Positions 17,182 through 26,408 of a stretch of 64,000 nt of DNA are shown in pieces; the stretch's first letter is position 1; every line of letters starts with the position of its first letter. Under the pieces are notes generated by a model, which searched no databases, had not been told where the DNA came from, and saw only the letters and a list, made by a program, of their open reading frames with translations. Position numbers and translations under genes: made by a program. This stretch comes from Spartobacteria bacterium LR76 (GTDB taxonomy: Bacteria > Verrucomicrobiota > Verrucomicrobiia > Chthoniobacterales > Terrimicrobiaceae), in contig QAYZ01000014.1 of NCBI GenBank assembly GCA_003054655.1, positions 372,001 through 436,000 on the forward strand. The letters are read 5' to 3'.

Positions 17182-18312
17182 ATGCGAGATTGGACCAAAC
17201 TTTTTCGATCCAAGAAAAATGTCATGCGTTGGAATGCCAATTTGGCGGAGTCTCTCGCTCATTGCCATTCCTTGGAAATGGGAGGCTGGCACTTCCGCTG
17301 CGTAGAATGCCACCTTTCCACCGGCACCTATACCACCGGGCATACCTGTACCTGGCATTCCCACAATCAATATCAAATAGAGGTTCCGGTTTCCGGGGCT
17401 TTCGAGTTCTATTCCACGGATGCCGTCAGCGGGAAAGCGACACTTCGCCCGGGTGAGGCCATCCTCATCCCATGGAAGCACGCTCATCGTTTCAAATGCG
17501 TCAAAACCGGTGCAATGATCGGCATTTCGCTCGAACTGATCCCCACACCGGAATCCATTCGCCAGAATGGGTGGATGATAACCAGCTTTCAAAAAACCAA
17601 CAGCGCGGAGGTCAAGCTACGCGCGTACGACCTCCTTCATTCCGGCTTGATGGAGGAGGATACTTCATTTAGCGCCCGCATCAACGCTTCCTTGCTCTTT
17701 TTGCTGCTCGCAGCAATTGTCCGGAAAACCATGCCGCTTTCGGTGAATGAACCGGCTAATGTCCAGAATCGCGCGGTGGAAGCTCGCGGCCGCGAAATCA
17801 TCGGAAAGATCGTGAAGCTGCTGGACGACAATCTTGGCGCGGACATCAGCCTCGGACAAATATCCAAAGAGATAGCATTAAGTTCTCGCCAGATCCACCG
17901 ACTGTTCGTCCGGCATGTCGGCAAAAGCCTCCATGATTACCTCCTGGAACGCCGTCTCGAGGAGGCGCGCAAATTGATCGGCACGCGAAATTCAGAACTT
18001 CAGATTAAGGAAATCGCTTTCGCGTGCGGCTTCAACTCGCTCTCATATTTCTGCACGGCGTTCAAACGTTTTTACGGAGTGACACCAAGCTCCCTGCTTC
18101 TGCCAACCGTCGCGCTCAAATCCGGCACCACGTTCCGGTTGTTCAGCACCCAGGAGGAGGCACTCGCAGCTGGCTCTTCAGCATCAATCAACGCGTTCAA
18201 AACCCAGGAGGAAATATTCGGTCCCGATTCGCCCGATCGAACCAGGAAACTTCCAGAGGACAGACGAGGAAGCTCTCCAAGGCCGATTCATCGGCCTAAA
18301 AGCGCTGTTTGA
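17182..18312 (+). CDS. AraC-family transcriptional regulator 2 with unusual C-terminal tail
   Basis: The 376-residue protein begins with a cupin sensing domain (HTCTWHSHNQYQIEVPVSG, then LRPGEAILIPWKHAHRFKC) and carries an AraC DNA-binding domain around 215-310: ISLGQISKEIALSSRQIHRL and IKEIAFACGFNSLSYFCTAF, ending FKRFYGVTPSS. AraC proteins normally stop shortly after this point, yet this frame runs on for about 65 more residues rich in Ser, Pro and Arg (IFGPDSPDRTRKLPEDRRG). The last part is read from DNA that, on the other strand, is a decayed copy of the 3' end of the sialidase-like genes. The original stop was probably lost when that DNA arrived. The regulator likely controls the sialidase/GH2 cluster nearby (inference). 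Confidence 0.82.
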   Translation: MRDWTKLFRSKKNVMRWNANLAESLAHCHSLEMGGWHFRCVECHLSTGTYTTGHTCTWHSHNQYQIEVPVSGAFEFYSTDAVSGKATLRPGEAILIPWKHAHRFKCVKTGAMIGISLELIPTPESIRQNGWMITSFQKTNSAEVKLRAYDLLHSGLMEEDTSFSARINASLLFLLLAAIVRKTMPLSVNEPANVQNRAVEARGREIIGKIVKLLDDNLGADISLGQISKEIALSSRQIHRLFVRHVGKSLHDYLLERRLEEARKLIGTRNSELQIKEIAFACGFNSLSYFCTAFKRFYGVTPSSLLLPTVALKSGTTFRLFSTQEEALAAGSSASINAFKTQEEIFGPDSPDRTRKLPEDRRGSSPRPIHRPKSAV

Positions 18313-18475
18313 TGGTCAAATTTTGCGCGCAAACGCCGTGGAAACTCGCGCGCGTCCGTCTCCATCTCTACTGCCGCTCTCTCCCGCCATCGCGCAAGAC
18401 TCCATCGACCATAGATGTCATGATTTTAAGACCTCCTCCCCCACAAGCGATCGCGCTTTTCCCCGGGGCGCGCCT
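18262..18475 (-). pseudogene. Relic of the 3' end of a sialidase-like gene (third copy)
   Basis: This minus-strand stretch aligns by eye with the last part of the two intact sialidase-like genes (19741-19950 and 24190-24400). Shared words on the plus strand include GCGCTGTTTGATGGTCAAAT and CCATCGACCATA, with many substitutions and small indels between. It corresponds to the C-terminal LamG-like coding end (the IKQRF and MVDGI regions), but no continuous reading frame remains. It begins inside the tail of AraC regulator 2 and ends about 28 bp before the oxidoreductase stop. It shows that this gene was once present at least three times here and that a copy decayed or was truncated. Confidence 0.75.
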
Positions 18476-18503
18476 CATTAGAAAATATTTCCAGAATAAT
18501 TAA

Positions 18504-19667
18504 CTAAGCTTCAGTTTCGGAAATCGCATCCCAATAGGGCTGGAGATCCCTGATATCGCCGGTAGTCGTGGCCGCATCGATGCCAAAAGCCACGACACAG
18601 GCACGCAGGCCGTCAAGAGCAGTGGCCAGAGGCGGCTCACTCTGGGTGAGTGTTCTTTCCAGGTTTCGCGCCATGACAATATCGCCGCCGCCATGCATAT
18701 CCGAGATGCAGCAGTCGATAATTTCCGGATCCGTGTTCCATCCAATCTTCCGACATTCAATCACGCCGGTATAGGCGTTTGCGCGCAGAGTCCCTTCCGT
18801 GCCACAAAGGAAAAAACGGCGCTCGAGAATGGCTGTGTTGCAATTTGTATGGAAAGTTCCCCGTACGCCCCCGGAATATTGGATGATGGCGACCTGGTTA
18901 TCGAGGATAGTCGCGCCGGGAGAGAAAGGCGAAACGCCATGGGGGTCGGGCCATGCGCTGTAGGCGAGGGCATTCCCGGGACCGATCCCGATCTTTTCAA
19001 CCAAGCCCTTGTTGGCCTCGACAAAAATATTGCGACCGCCGAAACTGGCGACCTTCAGGGGAAGCTCGCCGGTGATCCAGTTGGCCAGGTCAAGATCGTG
19101 GCAGCATTTTTCCAGAAGATGCGAGCCTGCGACATCCTGGTCGCGCCGCCAGTTTCCGAAGATATAGCCGCCATGATTAAAGTCGAGTGTCTCATTGAAC
19201 TCGAAGGAAATGAGTTTTCCAATGGCACCCTCGGCTATCAGCTGCTTCACCCTTTGATAAAAGGGCGAGTATCGAAGCACCAATCCGAAGCTGAAGACTC
19301 TCCCCGTTTCCTTTTCTGCCTGGCGCACGCGCAAGCAATCCTCAAATCGCGTGGCCAATGGCTTTTCGCAGAAAACGTTCTTTCCCGCTCGCATGGCTGA
19401 GACGGCCTGATCTGCATGGTGGCAATTGGGTGATCCGATAAAAACCCAATCGATGTCTGCATGTACGAGGCTATCCGCGGAGTCGAATATCCTGACGTCT
19501 GAACCGAACTCCTTTTGCACGGCTTCCTGCGAAAGAGGATCAGGATCATGAACGCCCGTAATCACAATCGTTCCCTTGGATTCCTCAAGAAGGAGGGCTA
19601 CAACGCTTCGCAGGCGCATTCCCGCGCCCAAGAGACCGATCCTAACCGGAGAAGATGAGCTTCTCAT
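18504..19667 (-). CDS. Gfo/Idh/MocA-family NAD(P)-dependent oxidoreductase
   Basis: The 387-residue protein has an N-terminal Rossmann fold with GLLGAG (11-16), the family motif CEKPLA (100-105, Lys102) and the C-terminal-domain motif HDLDLANW near 190, the expected positions of the catalytic Lys and His/Asp. Members oxidise or reduce sugars, inositols and related polyols or cleave glycosides through redox chemistry, in the cytoplasm. Its ATG at 19667 overlaps the stop codon of the sialidase-like gene by four bases (ATGA), showing translational coupling; the two probably act on the same substrate. No Tat or Sec signal is visible, although some paralogues in this phylum are exported. Substrate unknown. 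Confidence 0.85.
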   Translation of the reverse strand: MRSSSSPVRIGLLGAGMRLRSVVALLLEESKGTIVITGVHDPDPLSQEAVQKEFGSDVRIFDSADSLVHADIDWVFIGSPNCHHADQAVSAMRAGKNVFCEKPLATRFEDCLRVRQAEKETGRVFSFGLVLRYSPFYQRVKQLIAEGAIGKLISFEFNETLDFNHGGYIFGNWRRDQDVAGSHLLEKCCHDLDLANWITGELPLKVASFGGRNIFVEANKGLVEKIGIGPGNALAYSAWPDPHGVSPFSPGATILDNQVAIIQYSGGVRGTFHTNCNTAILERRFFLCGTEGTLRANAYTGVIECRKIGWNTDPEIIDCCISDMHGGGDIVMARNLERTLTQSEPPLATALDGLRACVVAFGIDAATTTGDIRDLQPYWDAISETEA

Positions 19668-21646
19668 AGAACTTGAGAGGCGTCTGCCTTCATCCGGAGA
19701 TTGGACAAAGCCTCCATTTCAGCCGAAAGAAGCGGGCGGGGATAGATTCGAAAACTCTTCAAGGCCGCTCCGTCGGCTTTGAAGCGCTGTTTGATGGTCA
19801 AATTTTGCGTGCAAATGCCGCGGAAGTTCGCGCTTAGCCGTCCCCATCCAAACTGTCGTTCATTGCCGCCATCGCACAAGATTCCATCGACCATAAGCGT
19901 GATGATCTTAGGGCCTCCGTCCACGCAAACGATGACACTCCCCCCGATGCCGTCGGGCCACAGATTACCATTCGTGGTCCAGGAGTGCTCCGTTCTTCCG
20001 TCGGACAGGACGATTCTAATCCTTCGGTCCTCCGTCCATTCCAGCCGGAACCCTCCATGGGAAGGATGCCAGGCTCGGACGATGATTCCTGGCGCCTGCA
20101 ACTCATCAGGGGCCAACTCGCATTCGAACGTGAATCCCGCCCTTTGATCGGCTGTGCCATGGGGAGGCACCGGGGATACCGTAACAAAGGGAGGCAGAGG
20201 CGTTACATGGGTGGGGTGAGTGGCTTGTGTCCATTCGAAAAGCGCTTCCTTCCGAAGCTCCTCCCCCGAAAACCCGCTCGGACCTGATCTCAAAGCACAA
20301 GCCAGATTTTCTCCCAGGCAATGCACTCGCGCGATCGTCTTCTGGGTTTCGGTTAAATAAATCTTTACGCCTTCCTCCAGCAAATCGGGATAGCTAATGC
20401 GTACCAAGGGGTCGTCCTCATAGAGAACGATCTCGGGATTTCCCCAGACAAGCGTCACGCCGTCTTTCCCCTGGATTTCCCATCCGCGCACCATCCACGC
20501 GGGATTGCGGTCATCGTATGCCCGGCAACATCGCCAGACATTGTTTCCCAGCACGTCGCCGCCATGATTATGAAACCAAAGCACGTATCCTCCATGGGCC
20601 AGTCTCCACACAAAACATGCCGCCCGAGGATGCTTGACGCGGCGACCGTCCGCATAGACCAGATAGTCTGGCTCGCTCCAGGTATGCCCTAGATCACGGC
20701 TGTAGCTTCCCACGGGAAACCCGTCGATCGATCGGTAAACCGAAAACAGCGAACCATCACTTAGTTCGCAAACGCATTGTTCCTCGGCGATCGGGCCTCC
20801 GCCTTCGGGCGTTCGCAATCCCTTATCCCCGTCCGGCAGCGTGATCCACGAGGCCTGTAGTGGATCCTGCAGGGTCAAGAGGTCGTCGGAACGGACAAAA
20901 GCTCCTTCCGATCGGGTGAACCCGCCCTGGCCGAACCCTGCGACCTTGTGAAGTGGCAGAATCACCGAATCCCCGACTATCCGCGGTTTCCCGACATTCC
21001 AGAAAAGCCGCACCCTGCCCCCCGTCGAGTTCTCCCGGTCGATGTCAAATTCTCGCACGGGAATCACGCCTCGCTGGTCCGACCACGTGCGTCCCCCATC
21101 GTCGCTCCAGCGGAAAACAAAGTATCCGTGAGAGTCCATGCGATGCGTGATGTTATCGGCGTACGGAGGATTCTCCGCTGGCAATTCCCGAATATCCTCC
21201 ATGTTATAGACATAAAACACGACGACTCTTCCGGACGGCAGAAGCAAAGGCACTACCCACGAGGCTTCCGGTCCTCCAGGAGGTTCGATGCAGACGGGTT
21301 CCGACCATGTCTTGCCGGAATTCTCGCTTCGGATGGAGATAACATGCTGGCCGTGGGAGCCTTCCTGCCCTTCGCCCGTGGTGAGGACGCACAGCCATTT
21401 CCCTTCGCCCATCCGAACCATGTAAGGTTGATCCGCATAAAACTTGGCCGGGATGAGTATTCCTTCACTAAGGAATCTCGAATCGGCGGTCTCTCCCTTC
21501 CATCCAAGCCCTCCCCAACTCGCCTCGTTGTTGATTTCGTCTTCACAGACCTCTTCAACAATACTGTTTTCAAATTGGAATTTAGCCGGAACATCATCGC
21601 GAGTCCGCCTCGAACGCGAGGGCTTGGCTTCCATGGAAATTGACAT
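19664..21646 (-). CDS. Sialidase-like (BNR/Asp-box) protein with C-terminal LamG domain, copy 1
   Basis: The 660-residue protein is a beta-propeller of the sialidase superfamily: three Asp-box motifs are visible (SENSGKTWSE, SDDGGRTWSD, SRDLGHTWSE). Residues from about 490 onward form a LamG/concanavalin-like domain (HSWTTNGNLWPDGIGGSVIV, then RPLLSAEMEAL). No signal peptide is seen. I did not find a convincing FRIP motif or arginine triad, so true sialidase activity is doubtful; another glycosidase or lyase activity is equally possible. It is nearly identical to the protein at 24115-26070 from about residue 175 on but clearly different before that. It is coupled to the oxidoreductase gene and has its own leader, which duplicates the leader of copy 2. 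Confidence 0.78.
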   Translation of the reverse strand: MSISMEAKPSRSRRTRDDVPAKFQFENSIVEEVCEDEINNEASWGGLGWKGETADSRFLSEGILIPAKFYADQPYMVRMGEGKWLCVLTTGEGQEGSHGQHVISIRSENSGKTWSEPVCIEPPGGPEASWVVPLLLPSGRVVVFYVYNMEDIRELPAENPPYADNITHRMDSHGYFVFRWSDDGGRTWSDQRGVIPVREFDIDRENSTGGRVRLFWNVGKPRIVGDSVILPLHKVAGFGQGGFTRSEGAFVRSDDLLTLQDPLQASWITLPDGDKGLRTPEGGGPIAEEQCVCELSDGSLFSVYRSIDGFPVGSYSRDLGHTWSEPDYLVYADGRRVKHPRAACFVWRLAHGGYVLWFHNHGGDVLGNNVWRCCRAYDDRNPAWMVRGWEIQGKDGVTLVWGNPEIVLYEDDPLVRISYPDLLEEGVKIYLTETQKTIARVHCLGENLACALRSGPSGFSGEELRKEALFEWTQATHPTHVTPLPPFVTVSPVPPHGTADQRAGFTFECELAPDELQAPGIIVRAWHPSHGGFRLEWTEDRRIRIVLSDGRTEHSWTTNGNLWPDGIGGSVIVCVDGGPKIITLMVDGILCDGGNERQFGWGRLSANFRGICTQNLTIKQRFKADGAALKSFRIYPRPLLSAEMEALSNLRMKADASQVL

Positions 21647-21648
21647 GC

Positions 21649-21729
21649 CAAAATATCAACGCCGGATGCTCCGATTAGGCCACAACGTCCGCTGTTACAA
21701 AAAGGACGAATGTTTGGAAAACGCGACAT
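21649..21729 (-). repeat. Duplicated 81-bp leader, copy 1
   Basis: This gap-free 81-bp block just upstream of sialidase-like gene 1 matches 26073-26153 with nine differences, all transitions. It contains AACGTCCGCTGTT (21684-21696), a short dyad 38 bp before the ATG, whose counterpart in copy 2 is GACATCCGCTGTC; the outer pair changed from A:T to G:C in step. It probably holds the promoter and an operator. Confidence 0.65.
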
Positions 21730-21768
21730 TGCTTCCGGGACTATGGAGCGTCCGCGCGGCGACAGTCG

Positions 21769-24084
21769 CTAATCTTGTTCGATTTGTCCGGCTATTGCCT
21801 CGGTAAGCCATCGACGATAATGCGAAAGATCAAAGGGCGGGTGACCGGCAAGATAGTGGTTGAGGTCGGTGGCTTTCCGGGAGGTCCACTCGATCCGATA
21901 CAGGGTTTGCCTGTGCGGGTCGTACGGAAGCGAACCTACGACCTGGGCGGAGTTGGCGGACAGGACGTGTTCTCCGGAAGAGATTTCCCGTTCTGCCGCA
22001 AAATCCCGGATGACAAATCGGATGAACGCCTCGTGCCGGAGATCGTTCACGGCGACGATTTGTTGACTATCACTCTCCGGTTCCCGCAGCATGACGCACA
22101 CGTCCTTCTGGCTGCGCCGGATGAACTCGTAAGCTAGCTTTCTATTGAAATAATAGTCGACGACCGCATCCGAAAATTGCGGCCAGCCGTCCATAAGGTT
22201 CCACCAGAGAATGCCTGTACGTCGCCATTTCGCGCTTCGGAACCTTTCGATGAAAAATTTCAGAGCTTCCGCCTGCGTGGCCTGGCTGGCGAAAACGAAG
22301 TCTTCAAGGGCTTCTGGCACTTGGCCGAACAGGGCTTTCACTTGGTTGAACATAAGGTTCACCCGGAAATCGGGCGGCGAGAAAAGCGACGTGTCGAGAC
22401 GAGGGTTGGTCGAATGCAGAATCCACTCGTCGTTGTTTTGCGGCGGCCAAATTTTGTCCGGCGACAAAAAACGGCGTAGCGACTCGACGGACGGACAGCC
22501 GTGATAGCCAATTTCGCTGGCGAAATGGCACGCCGCTTTCGTGTAAAAGTCGTCCTTGAAATAGCCGCGCGGCCCCCAAAGATGGTTTTCCGGGGAAAAT
22601 TGCGTCCCGCCTTGATGGAAGGCCGTTTCATCAATGTAGGGCGAACTCGGCAGATAAGGCCGCCCAGGGTCTTCTTCCCTGAGCACCGCCGGAATCAACC
22701 GCCGGGTCAACGCATTCCGGTTGGGGTCGCCCGCCTGCAGCCAGAAATGCGCCTCGTCGCATTCGTTGTCACCCGCCCACAAAACCAGGCAGGCGTGATG
22801 CCGCAACCGTCGTGCCACGTGACGCACTTCCTCGGCCAGTTTCGCCTGAAAAGACTCGTCCTGCGGATACAATGCGCACGCCATGGCAAAATCCTGCCAG
22901 ACCATGATTCCATGCTCGTCGCACCAGTCGAAAAGATAGTCGTCCTCATAGACATTTCCACCCCAGCACCGGATCATGTTGCAATGCAAATCCTCCAACA
23001 TCGGAACGATTTGCGGGAGGCGCAACCGATCCCGCCAGTGAAAGGCATCCACCGGCACCCAGTTCGTTCCCTTGATGAAAACCTTCTCTCCATTCACGAG
23101 GAAAACGAATTCCCCGCTCCCGTTTTCGTCGGTGACGCTTGTACGAACGAGTTCGATCTTCCGGATGCCATGCCGGAAACGGCGCGCGTCAACTTGGGTG
23201 CCGTCCTTCAGCAACCTGACTTCCACCTCGTAGAGACGAGAATCGCCGGAACCTCGCGGCCACCAAAGCTGAGGCAGGGAAAGCTTGACGCGCAGACGCC
23301 CGACGGGGGAAAGCATCTTCTGGGAACCGGAAAATACGGATGCCCCGCACCGTCCCTCCACGGTAATTTCGTAATCCGCATCGCTTTTCGGTTGCAGGTG
23401 CGCTTCATAAGACAATGTTAGTTCCGCCAGTGAGTCGTCCGGTTCCAAAATTGCCGTATCGAGGTGGCACGTCTCCAGGCGTTCCACCGGTCGGAAATCC
23501 ACTCTCGCGGGCCGCCAAAGTCCCGCCGACACGGCACGCGGCATGATGTCCCATCCATACATGTGCGGTGCCTTGCGAACGGGAAGCGACTCATACGTCC
23601 GTTCCGGTGCCCACGGTCCCAAGGGGTAGGTGACCTTTTTCGCTTCTTCGACCGTGGGCCGGATATGAACCAAAAGCTCATTCCGGGCTTGGAGGACGGA
23701 GCCGATGAAAAACTCATGCGCGATCAGCATGTTGTCGCACGATCCCAATTTCGTTCCGTTCAAATAGACATCGGCAAAACAATCCACCCCTTCGAAGACA
23801 AGCCACGGTTCCATCTCCTCCGACCACTCGTCCGCCGCAAATTCTCGCGCGTAGAAAACATGCAAATTTTCCAGATGCTGAATTTCGAGAATGTTCCGAC
23901 CGACAAATAGATCTTTCAGCAACCCGTTGCTTTCCATATCGCTTTCCAAGCATCCGGGAACCGTACAGGGATAGATGGGCAGTCCAGCCTTCCTCAGCTC
24001 GCCGAAGTCGGAAACTTGGACGGATTCACTTTTTGTGAATGTCCACTGCCAGAAGCCGTCAAGTGGGATGAAGGGACGAGACAT
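21769..24084 (-). CDS. GH2 beta-mannosidase-like enzyme
   Basis: The 771-residue protein has the GH2 layout: N-terminal jelly roll (PWLVFEGVDCFADVYLNGTK at about 93-112), immunoglobulin-like domain, then a TIM barrel from about 335 (FIKGTNWVPVDAF). The acid/base is Glu441 in LWAGDNECDE and the nucleophile Glu524 in HFASEIGYHG, both in the form usual for beta-mannosidases and related exo-enzymes. The C-terminal domain is short compared with typical beta-mannosidases (about 820-890 residues). No signal peptide is seen, so it should act in the cytoplasm on imported manno-oligosaccharides. It lies between the two sialidase-like genes, 30 bp after the second, and is probably co-transcribed with it. 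Confidence 0.85.
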   Translation of the reverse strand: MSRPFIPLDGFWQWTFTKSESVQVSDFGELRKAGLPIYPCTVPGCLESDMESNGLLKDLFVGRNILEIQHLENLHVFYAREFAADEWSEEMEPWLVFEGVDCFADVYLNGTKLGSCDNMLIAHEFFIGSVLQARNELLVHIRPTVEEAKKVTYPLGPWAPERTYESLPVRKAPHMYGWDIMPRAVSAGLWRPARVDFRPVERLETCHLDTAILEPDDSLAELTLSYEAHLQPKSDADYEITVEGRCGASVFSGSQKMLSPVGRLRVKLSLPQLWWPRGSGDSRLYEVEVRLLKDGTQVDARRFRHGIRKIELVRTSVTDENGSGEFVFLVNGEKVFIKGTNWVPVDAFHWRDRLRLPQIVPMLEDLHCNMIRCWGGNVYEDDYLFDWCDEHGIMVWQDFAMACALYPQDESFQAKLAEEVRHVARRLRHHACLVLWAGDNECDEAHFWLQAGDPNRNALTRRLIPAVLREEDPGRPYLPSSPYIDETAFHQGGTQFSPENHLWGPRGYFKDDFYTKAACHFASEIGYHGCPSVESLRRFLSPDKIWPPQNNDEWILHSTNPRLDTSLFSPPDFRVNLMFNQVKALFGQVPEALEDFVFASQATQAEALKFFIERFRSAKWRRTGILWWNLMDGWPQFSDAVVDYYFNRKLAYEFIRRSQKDVCVMLREPESDSQQIVAVNDLRHEAFIRFVIRDFAAEREISSGEHVLSANSAQVVGSLPYDPHRQTLYRIEWTSRKATDLNHYLAGHPPFDLSHYRRWLTEAIAGQIEQD

Positions 24085-24114
24085 GGGGAAAAAGAGTTGC
24101 CGCGAAGAGAGCTT

Positions 24115-26070
24115 TCACAGGGATTGCAGGGAAGCGACTTCCGTTTGATGCCGGAACAAAGCCTCCATTTCAGCCGAAAGAAGCGGGCGGGGATAGATTC
24201 GAAAACTCTTCAAGGGCGCTCCGTCGGCTTTGAAGCGCTGTTTGATGGTCAAATTTTGCGTGCAAATGCCGCGGAAGTTCGCGCTTAGTCGTCCCCATCC
24301 AAACTGTCGTTCATTGCCGCCATCGCACAAGATTCCATCGACCATAAGCGTGATGATCTTAGGGCCTCCGTCCACGCAAACGATGACACTCCCACCGATG
24401 CTGTCGGTCCACAGATTACCATTCGTGGTCCAGGAGTGCTCCGTTCTTCCGTCGGACAGGACGATTCTAATCCTTCGGTCCTCCGTCCATTCCAGCCGGA
24501 ACCCTCCATGGGAAGGATGCCAGGCCCGGGCGATGATTCCTGGCGCTAGCAACTCATCCGGCACCAATTCACATTCGAACGTGAATCCCGCCCTTTGATC
24601 GGCTGTGCCATGGGGAGGCACCGGGGATACCGTAACAAAGGGAGGTAGAGGCGTTACATGGGTGGGGTGAGTGGTTTGTGTCCATTCGAAAAGCGCTTCC
24701 TTCCGAAGCTCTTCCCCCGAAAACCCGTTTGACCCTGATTTCAGGGCGCAAGCCAGATTTTCTCCCAGGCAATGCACGCGCGCGATCGTCTTCTGGGTTT
24801 CGGTTAAATAAATCTTCCCGCCTTCCTCCAGCAAATCGGGATAGCTAATACGTATCAGGGGGTCGTCCTCATAGAGAACGATCTCGGGATTTCCCCAGAC
24901 AAGCGTCGAGCCGTCTTTCCCCTGGATTTCCCATCCGCGCACCATCCACGCGGGATTGCGGTCATCGTATGCCCGGCAGCATCGCCAGACATTGTTTCCC
25001 AGCACGTCGCCGCCATGATTATGAAACCAAAGCACGTATCCTCCATGGGCCAGTCTCCACACAAAACATGCCGCCCGAGGATGCTTGACGCGGCGACCGT
25101 CCGCATAGACCAGATAGTCTGGCTCGCTCCAGGTATGCCCTAGATCACGGCTGTAGCTTCCCACGGGAAACCCGTCGATCGATCGGTAAACCGAAAACAG
25201 CGAGCCATCACTCAGTTCGCAAATACATTGTTCCTCGGCGATCGGGCCTCCGCCTTCCGGCGTTCGCAATCCCTTATCCCCGTCCGGCAGCGTGATCCAC
25301 GAGGCCTGTAGTGGATCCTGCAGGGTCAAGAGGTCGTCGGAACGGACAAAAGCTCCCTCCGAGCGGGTAAACCAACCGTGGCCGAATCCTCCGACTTTGT
25401 GGAGCGGCAGAATCACCGAATCCCCGACTATCCGCGGTTTCCCGACATTCCAGAAAAGCCGCACTCTGCCCCCCGTCGAGTTCTCCCGGTCGATGTCAAA
25501 TTCTCGCACGGGAATCACGCCTCGCTGGTCCGACCATGTGCGTCCCCCATCGTCGCTCCAGCGGAACACGTAGTGCCCGTGGGAATCCATGCGATTGGTT
25601 ACACCTGGCGGATTTTCCGTCGGCAACTCCCTGATGTCATCCATGTTATAAACGTAAAACACCACGATCCTGCCGGAGGGTAGGATCAGTGGCACCACCC
25701 AGGAGGCCTCAGGTCCACTGGAAGGCTCGATACACACGGGTTCAGACCAAGTCTTGCCGTGATCTTCGCTCCGGATGGAGATAACGTGCTGTCCGCGGGA
25801 CCCTTCCAACCCGTCGCCCGTGGTGAGCACACAAAGCCAGTCTCCTTTGGTTGTCCGAACCACATAGGGCTGATCCGCGTAATACCGGGCAGGTATCGTT
25901 ATTCCTCCACGAATCAGTCTCGAATCGAAGCCCTCTGCGCACCAGTCGAGGCCGCCATAGCTCATATCGTGATTGATTTCGTCGTCAGGAGTGCTGTTCC
26001 CGGCGTCGAAATCAGTCAAGACATCATCGCTGAGAGATTGCAACTGCTGGGAGCCGATGAATGTTGCCAT
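24115..26070 (-). CDS. Sialidase-like (BNR/Asp-box) protein with C-terminal LamG domain, copy 2
   Basis: The 651-residue protein has the same plan as copy 1 (19664-21646): three Asp boxes (SEDHGKTWSE, SDDGGRTWSD, SRDLGHTWSE) and a C-terminal LamG-like domain. From about residue 165 to the end I count only about twenty amino-acid differences from copy 1, and the DNA is almost identical including silent positions. The first 165 residues differ much more, with unrelated N-termini. That step suggests recent gene conversion over the 3' two thirds. It heads an operon with the GH2 gene. It has no visible signal peptide, and its exact activity is unknown. It is divergent from the protease/PEP-CTERM gene. 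Confidence 0.78.
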   Translation of the reverse strand: MATFIGSQQLQSLSDDVLTDFDAGNSTPDDEINHDMSYGGLDWCAEGFDSRLIRGGITIPARYYADQPYVVRTTKGDWLCVLTTGDGLEGSRGQHVISIRSEDHGKTWSEPVCIEPSSGPEASWVVPLILPSGRIVVFYVYNMDDIRELPTENPPGVTNRMDSHGHYVFRWSDDGGRTWSDQRGVIPVREFDIDRENSTGGRVRLFWNVGKPRIVGDSVILPLHKVGGFGHGWFTRSEGAFVRSDDLLTLQDPLQASWITLPDGDKGLRTPEGGGPIAEEQCICELSDGSLFSVYRSIDGFPVGSYSRDLGHTWSEPDYLVYADGRRVKHPRAACFVWRLAHGGYVLWFHNHGGDVLGNNVWRCCRAYDDRNPAWMVRGWEIQGKDGSTLVWGNPEIVLYEDDPLIRISYPDLLEEGGKIYLTETQKTIARVHCLGENLACALKSGSNGFSGEELRKEALFEWTQTTHPTHVTPLPPFVTVSPVPPHGTADQRAGFTFECELVPDELLAPGIIARAWHPSHGGFRLEWTEDRRIRIVLSDGRTEHSWTTNGNLWTDSIGGSVIVCVDGGPKIITLMVDGILCDGGNERQFGWGRLSANFRGICTQNLTIKQRFKADGAPLKSFRIYPRPLLSAEMEALFRHQTEVASLQSL

Positions 26071-26408
26071 TGCAAAATATCAACGCCGGATACTTCGATT
26101 AGGCCATGACATCCGCTGTCATAAAAAGGACGAACGTTTGGAAAATGCGACATCGTTAGTGCCGCCCCCGTGGGGAAGACATGTCTCCTTGGTGCTCTGG
26201 TGAGTAAAGCGGCGTGTAAAAAAATGCGAGCAGGGTACTGAGCGTACCACCAGTTGGCTGGACGGAAAACTTCCCCCGCAATGCTCTTAACTCCGGCCGC
26301 CTTATTCACTAGGTGACGAGCAAAGAGAGTCGTATTTTCAAAAGCCATTTCGGGATATTTGAATTCTCCATCGTTGCCGCCGCGTGGACATTGAAGACCA
26401 TTAGGGCG
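26071..26408. other. Divergent intergenic region, sialidase-like gene 2 / protease-PEP-CTERM gene
   Basis: 338 bp holding the 81-bp duplicated leader at the left. The remaining 255 bp up to the ATG at 26409 contain no convincing gene or hairpin; they must include the promoter of the plus-strand operon. No GTTAACTGG element is present. Confidence 0.55.
26073..26153 (-). repeat. Duplicated 81-bp leader, copy 2
   Basis: Counterpart of 21649-21729 (72 of 81 positions equal, no gaps). The dyad GACATCCGCTGTC lies at 26108-26120, again 38 bp before the ATG. The leader is better conserved between the paralogues than the first 165 codons that follow, as expected of a selected regulatory region. Confidence 0.65.

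Noticed and set aside
18485-18505. TTCCAG and TTAACTAAGC near 18490 as an operator
   Set aside because: The spacing differs and it lies at the 3' end of the oxidoreductase gene, not before a start.
19664-26070. Composite transposon with the two sialidase-like genes as ends
   Set aside because: The repeats are direct, not inverted, they are functional genes, and no transposase is present.
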